Below, in pieces: positions 6,530 through 13,789 of a stretch of 20,588 nucleotides of DNA. The notes under the pieces are model-generated. The model was not told where the DNA came from, did no database searches, and saw only the letters and a program-made list of their open reading frames with translations. A program made the position numbers and the translations under genes. The stretch is from NCBI GenBank assembly GCA_016302505.1, contig JAEDNL010000022.1, forward strand, positions 1 through 20,588, in the 5' to 3' direction. This DNA comes from Bacilli bacterium. GTDB lineage: Bacteria > Bacillota_I > Bacilli_A > RF39 > UBA660. Numbering within the stretch: position 1 is the stretch's first letter; each line of letters starts with the position of its first letter.

Positions 6530-7159
6530 CTCAAAATCACTAACAGACATAGTATACAAATTCTCAGGATCTAATGCATTGCCTTTATAATATACTTCAA
6601 AATGTAGCACAGTTTTATCAGATGACTCTAATGAAGATTTATTACTTGTACCTATAATTTCACCTTGAGATAATTTATATCCAACTTTAGCAGTAATGTT
6701 TTTAATATTACTATAGACAGATGTTAAATTATCATTATGTTTTATAGTCAATATTTTACCATACACATCATTATCCTCAATACCAACTATCTCACCTTCT
6801 AATACTGATACGACATCAAATTCTTCATCAGACACATAATCTACTCCGTTATTTTGCATATAAGTATTTTCATAAACTATTAAAGAATTCTCTTGTTTTT
6901 TAGCTTCTGCCTTATAATCATAAAAAGTCCTACCTACTTTTACATTATCTGAGACATATGGTTTTATTATTGTATTATTGCTTGTCTTATTAACAGGTTC
7001 CACTTTATCTTCAAATACTGAATCTAATGTGTATTTCACATTATTACTTTCATTAATATAATTTTTAATACCAGTTACAACTAACAAAATACTAACAACC
7101 ATAACTGCAACTATTCCAACATAAAAAGTTGGTATTAATAATTTATAATATTTTCTCAT
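6527..7159 (-). CDS. spoIIQ: SpoIIQ-like membrane protein with degenerate M23 (LytM) domain
   Basis: SpoIIQ sits in the forespore membrane and binds SpoIIIAH across the intermembrane space during engulfment. The 210-residue protein has one N-terminal membrane segment (about 9-30), a linker, and an M23 fold from about 90 to 205. The metallopeptidase residues are mostly gone. The HxGxD motif reads NNGVD (Asn103, Asp107 kept), the usual YAH reads YSN, and HLHFE reads VLHFE (only His186 kept). Such a domain should not bind zinc or cut peptidoglycan, as described for the Bacillus subtilis protein. AGGAGAG lies 6 nt before the start. It follows spoIID by 37 nt, the order seen in Clostridia. A forespore promoter was not convincingly seen. 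An unrelated degenerate M23 protein remains possible. Confidence 0.82.
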   Translation of the reverse strand: MRKYYKLLIPTFYVGIVAVMVVSILLVVTGIKNYINESNNVKYTLDSVFEDKVEPVNKTSNNTIIKPYVSDNVKVGRTFYDYKAEAKKQENSLIVYENTYMQNNGVDYVSDEEFDVVSVLEGEIVGIEDNDVYGKILTIKHNDNLTSVYSNIKNITAKVGYKLSQGEIIGTSNKSSLESSDKTVLHFEVYYKGNALDPENLYTMSVSDFE

Positions 7160-7196
7160 AATTCACTCTCCTACTATTAGAATGAACTATTTTAAT

Positions 7197-8126
7197 TTAT
7201 TTATTCATTATTTTTATATCAGTATAATAATGATTTATAATATCACTATAATTATATCCTTCAAGCGCCATAGCATTTGCTCCATATTGACTCATCCCAA
7301 CACCATGACCATGTCCTTTAGTATGTATAGTTATTTTATTATTCGAATTTTGAATTTCAAAATCAGTTGATTTCAAAGAAAGTAATGTTCTAAATTTAGT
7401 ACCTTTAAATTTATGATTATTAATATAAATTATATCTACTCTACCATGAGGACCTCTTTCTATTTTAATATTTTCAATTTTAGAATCATTAATTCCTAAT
7501 TTATTTAAAAATTCTGAAATAGAAAAATTTTTACTTGACTCTTTATAAGAATACTTTTTATCCCACGATGAATTAACACTTTTTAAATATGCCAATTTTT
7601 TAACAAATACATCTTCTGAATTTTCAGTATATCCATTAGATATAGAAAAATAAGCAGCATATATTGGCTTATTATTATATGTTATATATTTTCCCTTAGT
7701 TTCTAACACTGCTTTTTTAATCTTATTATAATTATCTTCATATTTATCTTTCCATCTAGTTTTTAATTTGTCCAAACTATAATAACATTGATCAGAAGTA
7801 GTACTAGATAAAACATAATTTTCATTGGTATCTATTTTATATAATGCGAAAGTTCTAGCAGCAACGGCCATAGCTTTTAATGCCTCCAATTCAAAAGAAG
7901 CAGGCATTTCACATGATACAACTCCAAATACATACTCCTCTAAATCTAAATTCTTAGTATCATTTTTATAATTAACTGCTACCATAATAGGCTCAACATC
8001 GTTTTCATCTTCTTTTGTTTCTTCAACTGTTAATACTTGATTATTAGCATTTACTAATTGTTTTTCCTTATAACTATAAATCATTATTATAAACACAATA
8101 AAAAATACTATGAATTTTTTCTTCAT
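7197..8126 (-). CDS. spoIID: SpoIID, sporulation peptidoglycan lytic transglycosylase
   Basis: SpoIID cleaves glycan strands from the mother cell side during engulfment, in a complex with SpoIIP and SpoIIM. The protein has 309 residues, slightly shorter than the B. subtilis form. An N-terminal membrane anchor (about 4-18) is followed by the SpoIID domain: LEEYVFGVVSCEMPASFEL with the likely catalytic Glu73, EALKAMAVAARTFALYK, the TSDQCYYSL segment, and the C-terminal GHGHGVGMSQYGANAMALEG (about 277-296). No Shine-Dalgarno precedes the ATG, and the next in-frame codon upstream but two is a stop, so there is no alternative upstream start. CATATAAT lies 5 nt before the ATG. It is followed by spoIIQ. 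LytB-type SpoIID homologues exist outside sporulation, but the spoIIQ neighbour favours the sporulation role. Confidence 0.92.
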   Translation of the reverse strand: MKKKFIVFFIVFIIMIYSYKEKQLVNANNQVLTVEETKEDENDVEPIMVAVNYKNDTKNLDLEEYVFGVVSCEMPASFELEALKAMAVAARTFALYKIDTNENYVLSSTTSDQCYYSLDKLKTRWKDKYEDNYNKIKKAVLETKGKYITYNNKPIYAAYFSISNGYTENSEDVFVKKLAYLKSVNSSWDKKYSYKESSKNFSISEFLNKLGINDSKIENIKIERGPHGRVDIIYINNHKFKGTKFRTLLSLKSTDFEIQNSNNKITIHTKGHGHGVGMSQYGANAMALEGYNYSDIINHYYTDIKIMNK

Positions 8127-8131
8127 AGTAT

Positions 8132-8139
8132 ATTATATG
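8132..8139 (-). promoter_or_regulatory. -10-like element directly before spoIID
   Basis: CATATAAT on the minus strand ends 5 nt before the spoIID start codon. It resembles the sigma-E -10 (CATACAnT) as well as a vegetative TATAAT. The expected -35 for sigma-E about 14 bp further up is poor (GTCTAAA region). If active it would give a leaderless transcript, in keeping with the missing ribosome binding site. Confidence 0.3.
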
Positions 8140-8148
8140 CAATAAATA

Positions 8149-8559
8149 TTAATTTAGACCATTTAACACTTTTTCTTTTTCTTTTTCATATTCTTCCTTT
8201 GTTAATACTTTGTCATCATATAGTTTTTTAAGTCTTTCTAAAATCACATATTTTTCATTATCCAAGTTATTAACATTAGTGTTAGCATTATTTTCTGTAT
8301 TAAATAAATTATTAGTAACAACAAATATAAGACCTAATATACCAGATATTTGATTAATAAACAAGAATACTATTGTCCATATTATAATTGCTTCTTTATG
8401 CATTAATAATTCTTTATCTGAAAGATTAGAATAATCTTTAAATTTAGCACCACCTATTATCATAGGAATTCCAACAATCGCACCAAATATTGTTATACAA
8501 CATATAATTCCAATTACTATAGATATAATACCAGATATTTTTAATAATGATTTATCCAT
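8149..8559 (-). CDS. Small membrane protein with C-terminal SHOCT domain
   Basis: A 136-residue protein of unknown role. Two hydrophobic stretches (about 5-35, ISGIISIVIGIICCITIF and on, and about 58-84) form a hairpin in the membrane. A polar Asn-rich linker follows. The last 30 residues, ILERLKKLYDDKVLTKEEYE and on, fit the SHOCT domain (short C-terminal helix pair found on many membrane and phage proteins, proposed for oligomerisation or binding). AAAGGAGGTG 7 nt upstream and an 8-nt overlap with rpiB show a translated, coupled gene. It ends 22 nt before spoIID. I do not recognise a specific function. Confidence 0.85.
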   Translation of the reverse strand: MDKSLLKISGIISIVIGIICCITIFGAIVGIPMIIGGAKFKDYSNLSDKELLMHKEAIIIWTIVFLFINQISGILGLIFVVTNNLFNTENNANTNVNNLDNEKYVILERLKKLYDDKVLTKEEYEKEKEKVLNGLN

Positions 8560-8989
8560 TATTTTCCACCTCCTTTATTTCTCTTATTCTTCTTTTATGA
8601 CGTTCTTCTTTTGAATAATCTGTATTTAAATAAGCATCTAATACTTCTTCAAGATTTTCTATTTTTTCTGATAATGCCATTACATTTGACATATTATGTT
8701 CTTTAGTTAATCTAGCCTCTTCCATATTATTAACTTTTCCACATCTAATAGATTTAAACTTATTAGCTGCAATACTCATACCTATTCCAGTACCACAAAT
8801 TAATATTCCAAGATCACACTCTTTATTTTGTATAGATTTACATACTTTTTTAGCATAAACTATATAATCTACACTATCTTTAGTGTCCGTTCCAAAATTA
8901 ATATATTCTATATTTCTTTTATCTAAATATGATATTATTCGATTTTTAACGTCAACTCCATGATGATCATTTCCTAATGCTATTTTCAT
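8552..8989 (-). CDS. rpiB: Ribose-5-phosphate isomerase B
   Basis: RpiB interconverts ribose 5-phosphate and ribulose 5-phosphate in the pentose phosphate pathway. It has 145 residues, the normal size. The N-terminus MKIALGNDHHGVDVKNRI carries Asp8-His9-His10. The motif ILICGTGIGMSIAANKF has the base Cys65, followed by EARLTKEHNMSNVMAL with His98. These match the E. coli RpiB active site (Cys66, His99) and the anion-binding glycine loop. LacA/LacB share the fold, but a single stand-alone gene away from lac genes favours RpiB. Its start shares one base with the stop of the RDD gene (TAATG), and its end overlaps the SHOCT gene, so it is part of a tightly packed operon. Confidence 0.92.
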   Translation of the reverse strand: MKIALGNDHHGVDVKNRIISYLDKRNIEYINFGTDTKDSVDYIVYAKKVCKSIQNKECDLGILICGTGIGMSIAANKFKSIRCGKVNNMEEARLTKEHNMSNVMALSEKIENLEEVLDAYLNTDYSKEERHKRRIREIKEVENNG

Positions 8990-9651
8990 TATTCACTCTT
9001 CTTTCTCTTTTTAGTTTTCTTTTTTTCTACAATGTTAGCTTCTTTTACATTTTCAACTTCTTCAGTATCATAAATAACTTCAGTGCGACCAACTATATCA
9101 TGTAAACCGCGTCCATCTTGTCTAAATAAAATCATTATTATAGATACAAATACTAGTGTCATATCAATAAATTGAATATATCTACTACTTAATAAATAAA
9201 TTGATTTACTACAAAATGATAATATTAATATTAATACAAATGATGATAAAATACTATTTATTATCAATGATCTTAGTAATATTTGATAAAATTTTATCTT
9301 TTTGCTATCTTTAGAAACAACTTTAATTTTCATCAATGTTTTACCTAAAGTTTTACCATTATTCAAATATTGAAATACTACAAAATATAAAACTGTAACA
9401 ACTAAATTAATAATTTCTATTGATATTCCGTACTTACTCATATCATATGTAATATTAATTACTTCTTCATTATTTATTGAATTAACATCAGAAGTGTTTG
9501 AAATAATGGTTTTATATTGGTTGTATGTTTCTTCATATTTCTCCACATTTGGATTTAATGCTTCTATACCAGCAAATAAACTGCTTATTATTAATATTAA
9601 CATGAGATCAATTATATAAGCACACGCTCTTTTTAACATTGGTTTATTCAT
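8989..9651 (-). CDS. RDD-family membrane protein
   Basis: A 220-residue integral membrane protein. The RDD signature is clear. The first helix starts LKRACAYIIDLMLIL (conserved Arg, Ala and Asp). The middle helix pair leads into NNGKTLGKTLMKIKVVS. The end has FRQDGRGLHDIVGRTEVI, where RDD proteins keep Arg and Asp before the last segment. A Lys-rich tail (KKKTKKRKK) closes the protein on the cytoplasmic side. RDD proteins have no general assigned function; some have been linked to ion or solute movement. AGGAGA lies 6 nt before the start, and it overlaps the preceding iPGM-like gene by 4 nt (ATGA). Confidence 0.9.
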   Translation of the reverse strand: MNKPMLKRACAYIIDLMLILIISSLFAGIEALNPNVEKYEETYNQYKTIISNTSDVNSINNEEVINITYDMSKYGISIEIINLVVTVLYFVVFQYLNNGKTLGKTLMKIKVVSKDSKKIKFYQILLRSLIINSILSSFVLILILSFCSKSIYLLSSRYIQFIDMTLVFVSIIMILFRQDGRGLHDIVGRTEVIYDTEEVENVKEANIVEKKKTKKRKKSE

Positions 9652-11090
9652 TTTTTATCTCCTTTTTTATAAAATATTGATAGCAACGAACTTTTTTTCT
9701 TAATTAAACTATTTCCCTCAAATTTATTATTAATATTTTTAAATATTGTATTAGATAAATCATATAAACTACCCTCGGATAAATTATAAGAACTCTTTTT
9801 ATATTGATTATCAACTACTATTAAAGGAACCCTAACTGAAAAATTAATTTTACAAAGTTCTTGCTTTTTGTTATACATCTCTTTCTCTATTCCATAGAAG
9901 GATGAAATAAACAAAGCTCCGTATGTTTCTTTAACATAAGTATCAAGTACACCTATAACAACATCTATTTTTTTCAATGCCTCTTCTATATCATCAACTA
10001 ATTTACATTCACTTATATCATAATTAATTATTATTAATTCTTGATCTTTTTCTTTAATGAATGTTAATAATTTATCTTTATCATATATAAAATCATCATC
10101 AGTAGCAAAAAATTTCAAATCAGGATCAACAGTATTCCTAAGACCAGTTAAATAATAATTAATATGACCACACTTATTTTTTTTATCTAATACTATACAC
10201 TTAGCATTTATACTCTTAAGTGATTTTAATGTGTATGTTGATGATACTGCAAAGTTATACATAAATGGTATTTTTTTATCAGATTTCACTGGAAATAATG
10301 AATAATATCCAATAGAATTATAATCTAAATTTTTGTATTTTTGAGCCTCAATTTCTTTTATTAAACCATCAACATTTATATTAGAATAGTTAAAGAATAA
10401 TATTTGATCATTATTATCTAAAGAATAATCACTGTTTAAAATAAATGTTCTCATATTATTAGGCGTGGTTCTAGTATTAATGCAAGTATTAAATCTTTTA
10501 TCTATATCTTTCCATTTTTCACCAACCATCGCTATAAATGATCTAACATAATCCTTTAATGTTAATAATTTGTTAAGATTGTTTTCACCAGTTATTAATC
10601 CAATTTTAACTTTAGATGATAAATCATAATTAATACTGTTAATATAAGGAAGCATTGTCTTATAATCATTTAAAGATTTTTGCGTTAATACTAAATGAAG
10701 ACATATTTTTGTTTTAACATAAGGCATAATATATTTTAAAAATATGCTTAATTGCTCTATTGTCACATTGTTATCCCAATAACATATTATATGTAGTTTA
10801 GAATTATTGTTATTAACTTGTTGAATAGCATACTTAAATACTTGATTATTTTTATAATTTTCATTTGATATATTATTAGATATTATGCTGTATGATAACG
10901 GTATTTTTATACCTATACTAAAATTTCTATAACCATCTTTATAATCTAAATAATTACTTGATAATGTTGAAAAGAGTCCTTCTATTGTTAATCTATCTAA
11001 ATTAGGCATTAATTCTTTTTTATAAACATTGTATGAATCTCTTTGTTCAACACCAAAACCATTAATCAATAGCAATATATTTTTCTTCAT
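9648..11090 (-). CDS. Full-length iPGM-like protein that has lost its active site
   Basis: Over its whole 480 residues this protein lines up by eye with cofactor-independent phosphoglycerate mutase (GpmI, about 510 residues) of the alkaline phosphatase superfamily. LLLINGFGVEQ corresponds to the LxxxDGxG start and MPNLDRL to TPxLDxL. ILFFNYSNINVDGL (230-243) corresponds to the FFNFRPDRARQL motif, KKNKCGHINYYLTG (303-316) to EKYAHVTYFFNGG, IINYDISECKLVDD (354-367) to NFANPDMVGHTG, LFISSFYG (393-400) to the ADHGN motif, and VRVPLIVVD to NPVPFI. Nearly all metal and substrate residues are missing: the first Asp is Asn10, the DGGVHSH, DGRD and DRAR motifs are gone, and the DHGN and late HT motifs are absent. 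The frame is intact with AGGAGG 5 nt before the start, so it is expressed and kept, probably as a non-enzymatic or re-purposed protein. Role unknown. Confidence 0.75.
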   Translation of the reverse strand: MKKNILLLINGFGVEQRDSYNVYKKELMPNLDRLTIEGLFSTLSSNYLDYKDGYRNFSIGIKIPLSYSIISNNISNENYKNNQVFKYAIQQVNNNNSKLHIICYWDNNVTIEQLSIFLKYIMPYVKTKICLHLVLTQKSLNDYKTMLPYINSINYDLSSKVKIGLITGENNLNKLLTLKDYVRSFIAMVGEKWKDIDKRFNTCINTRTTPNNMRTFILNSDYSLDNNDQILFFNYSNINVDGLIKEIEAQKYKNLDYNSIGYYSLFPVKSDKKIPFMYNFAVSSTYTLKSLKSINAKCIVLDKKNKCGHINYYLTGLRNTVDPDLKFFATDDDFIYDKDKLLTFIKEKDQELIIINYDISECKLVDDIEEALKKIDVVIGVLDTYVKETYGALFISSFYGIEKEMYNKKQELCKINFSVRVPLIVVDNQYKKSSYNLSEGSLYDLSNTIFKNINNKFEGNSLIKKKSSLLSIFYKKGDKK

Positions 11091-11106
11091 CGTACCTCCT
11101 GTAATA

Positions 11107-13713
11107 TTATTTATTATTTCTTCTTCTATATTTATATAACTCTATAATTAATAATACTGGTACTGCAAGTATTATTAACATTACCATATGTAGATATGGA
11201 ACATTATATGTTTGTAATAACATTGATAGAGACGGTACTTCCATTACTATTATTTGTAATAATATGGTTGATAGTATTGTAATTAATACAAAAGGATTTT
11301 TTTTGAATCCATTCATAAATACTGATTTTTCTTCACTTCTACAATTAAGAACATGTATATTTTGCATAAACACCATTAATGCTAAAATATATCCTCTTGC
11401 ATGAGCAACTTCAAAATTTAATATATTTATCATTATAAACCAAGCATCAAATACTATTATTCCCATAAAAAGTCCAGATGCAAGTATTTGTTTTATCATT
11501 TCTTTTTCAAATAAACTTTCATTTGTTTTTCTAGGTTTCTGCTTCATTATTGTATCAGTTTCTCTTTCGAAAGATAATGCCATATCTTGAAGACCATCTG
11601 TTACTAAATTTAGCCATAATAATTGTATAGCAACTAATGGCATAGGTAAATTAAATAATATTGCTAATACAAAGAACAATACTTCAGCAAAACCACAAGA
11701 TAATAATAAAATACTTATTTTTCTTATATTTGAATATGCATTTCTTCCTTCTTCAATACCAGCAACTATTGAAGTAAAATTATCATCTATTATTATCATA
11801 TTTGCTGTTTCTTTTGCAACATCAGTACCACTTCCCATAGCAATACCAATATTTGCTGCTTTTATTGCAGGAGCATCATTAACTCCATCTCCAGTTACAG
11901 CCACAAATTCTTCCATTCTTTGTAAAGATTCTACTATTTTTAATTTTTGTAAAGGTGTGACTCTAGCAAACACTTTTTTATTTTTAATACATTCATCAAA
12001 TTCTTTATCATTAATACAAAATTCTAATTCTTCTCCAGTTATTACTTCATCATAACTTGTGACTAAATTCAGTTCTTTAGCAATAGAATATGCAGTTAAA
12101 GCATGATCACCTGTTATCATTAATACTTTTATTCCCGCATCCTCACACTCTTTAATAGATGAAGCCACTTCTTCCCTAACAGGATCAATAAAACCAACTA
12201 AACCAACAAAATTTAAATTTCTTATGCTATCCTCATCATACTTTTTACCTTTAACTTTTCCATCACATAATGCAATTACTCTATAACCATTTTTTGCTAA
12301 TTCTTCATTTTGCTTAAGTATTTTATCTTTATCTAATTTTACTTTTTTACCATCCACATAACTATGTGAGCAAAATTCAATAATTTCTTCTATTGATCCT
12401 TTCGCGGTACAATAAACATTATCATCTTTTTTATAAAAAACTGCTGAATATTTTTTTTCTGATTCATATGGTATTTCATATAGCTTAGTAATATTATCAA
12501 TATTACAGTTTAATTTATATGCTAATGCTAAGAATGCAACATCTATAGAATCTCCTAATTTTTCAAAAGAATTATTAATTTTTTCTAATTTTGCTTCATT
12601 ATTTATATATCCAAGTTCTGAAATATATTTAGCTGCATCAATATTTTTTCCTTCAACTTTACCTATATCATTATAACCATTTCCTGTTATGTTGTATTCA
12701 TTTCCATTAGGCAATACTATTTTTTTAGCAGTTTGTTCATTAACAGTTAAAGTTCCTGTTTTATCACTTGCTATTACAGTACAACTACCTAGACTTTCTA
12801 CTGCAGTTAGTTTTTTACATATAACATTTCTTTTTCCCATTTTATTAGAACCAATTGTTAAAGCCATTGTTAATGCAAGAGGTAACCCTTCAGGCATAGC
12901 AGAGACAGACAAAGCAACTACTGCTAAAAACACATCTAAGGGTTCATAATCTTTGTTAAATAATATAATTGCTATTATAAAGGCTATTACTGCTATAATT
13001 ATAGTTATTTGTTTTGAAAATTTTTCCATTCTTATGGTTAATGGAGACAAAGATTCTTCAGTAGTAGTAACTTTTTGTGCTATTTTACCAACCTCAGTAT
13101 TTGTTCCAGTGGAAGTAACTACTGCAGTTGCTCTACCAGTTAAAACAGAACATCCGGCATATAAACTACATTTAGCTAAATTTTTTTGAGATATTTCACA
13201 TGATTTAGTTACAGCAATACTTTCACCAGTTAATATTGACTCATCAACTGTTAAATTATTTGATTCAATTATTCTTGCATCAGCAGAAATTTTACACCCT
13301 GGCTCTAAAATCAATATATCACCTGGAACAATAAGTGAAGAATCTATCTCACATTGTTCACCATTTCTTACTACTTTAGAATTTACTTTAATTAAATTTT
13401 TTAATGCTTCGGAATTTTTATTAGCTTTATATTCTTGAATAGTAGACATTATTGCATCAATCATTATAATAAATATAATTGCAAGAGCATCTAAAGTTTC
13501 TTTAACTATAAAAGATAGTATAGCACATACTATAAGAACATAAATAATAGGATCTTTAAATGAATTAAAAAATACTTTATATATTGGTTTTAGTTTTTCT
13601 TTAGGTAATTCATTATATCCATACTTTTCTAATCTTTCAGTTGCTTCTTTAGTAGTTAATCCATTTAAAGAAGTTTTAAAATTTTCTAATATTTCCTTAT
13701 TTCTACTATTCAT
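11107..13713 (-). CDS. P-type calcium-transporting ATPase (P2 type)
   Basis: Pumps cations, most likely Ca2+, out of the cell using ATP. From the ATG at 13713 it has 868 residues, the size of bacterial SERCA-like pumps. It shows the N-terminal cation ATPase domain, the actuator TGES loop in LTVDESILTGESIAVTK, the phosphorylation site SDKTGTLTVNE (Asp317 from this start), the MITGDHALTA and VTGDGVNDAPA hinge motifs, and about ten membrane helices. Calcium-site residues are visible: SAMPEGLPLALT in M4 and WLNLVTDGLQD in M6. In M5 (SCGFAEV) the Glu is kept but the Asn of SERCA site I is Gly, which suggests one Ca2+ per cycle as in site-II-only pumps. The ATG four codons upstream (13725) has no ribosome site; GGTGA precedes the chosen one. 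First gene of the operon, with a strong promoter. Confidence 0.93.
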   Translation of the reverse strand: MNSRNKEILENFKTSLNGLTTKEATERLEKYGYNELPKEKLKPIYKVFFNSFKDPIIYVLIVCAILSFIVKETLDALAIIFIIMIDAIMSTIQEYKANKNSEALKNLIKVNSKVVRNGEQCEIDSSLIVPGDILILEPGCKISADARIIESNNLTVDESILTGESIAVTKSCEISQKNLAKCSLYAGCSVLTGRATAVVTSTGTNTEVGKIAQKVTTTEESLSPLTIRMEKFSKQITIIIAVIAFIIAIILFNKDYEPLDVFLAVVALSVSAMPEGLPLALTMALTIGSNKMGKRNVICKKLTAVESLGSCTVIASDKTGTLTVNEQTAKKIVLPNGNEYNITGNGYNDIGKVEGKNIDAAKYISELGYINNEAKLEKINNSFEKLGDSIDVAFLALAYKLNCNIDNITKLYEIPYESEKKYSAVFYKKDDNVYCTAKGSIEEIIEFCSHSYVDGKKVKLDKDKILKQNEELAKNGYRVIALCDGKVKGKKYDEDSIRNLNFVGLVGFIDPVREEVASSIKECEDAGIKVLMITGDHALTAYSIAKELNLVTSYDEVITGEELEFCINDKEFDECIKNKKVFARVTPLQKLKIVESLQRMEEFVAVTGDGVNDAPAIKAANIGIAMGSGTDVAKETANMIIIDDNFTSIVAGIEEGRNAYSNIRKISILLLSCGFAEVLFFVLAILFNLPMPLVAIQLLWLNLVTDGLQDMALSFERETDTIMKQKPRKTNESLFEKEMIKQILASGLFMGIIVFDAWFIMINILNFEVAHARGYILALMVFMQNIHVLNCRSEEKSVFMNGFKKNPFVLITILSTILLQIIVMEVPSLSMLLQTYNVPYLHMVMLIILAVPVLLIIELYKYRRRNNK

Positions 13714-13732
13714 ATTGTTCACCATTATAATA

Positions 13733-13761
13733 ATTATAAAATATTAATTAACTTTTTTCAA
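13733..13761 (-). promoter_or_regulatory. Promoter of the Ca2+ ATPase operon
   Basis: On the minus strand TTGAAA (13756-13761), a 17-bp spacer and a perfect TATAAT (13733-13738). Transcription would begin near 13726, so the mRNA has a leader of only about 12 nt before the ATG at 13713, or is leaderless for the ATG at 13725. Confidence 0.75.
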
Positions 13762-13764
13762 TAT

Positions 13765-13789
13765 AAAAGAATAAGCTAGTCACTTATTC
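13765..13789 (-). terminator. Terminator after the HtrA-type protease gene
   Basis: On the minus strand GAATAAG (13783-13789) pairs with CTTATTC (13769-13775) over a 7-nt loop, followed by TTTTAT. The arm begins inside the last codons of the protease gene and the loop holds its stop codon. The T-run is short. Confidence 0.6.

Noticed and set aside
6527..7159. Active M23 metallopeptidase
   Set aside because: His positions of HxGxD, YAH and the first His of HLH are replaced, so zinc-dependent cleavage is not expected.
9648..11090. Functional phosphoglycerate mutase gpmI
   Set aside because: Fold landmarks remain but nearly all metal and phosphate-binding residues are missing.
12689..13189. 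Plus-strand open frames opposite the Ca2+ ATPase
   Set aside because: They lie fully inside a well-supported gene on the other strand and show no ribosome site or family motif.
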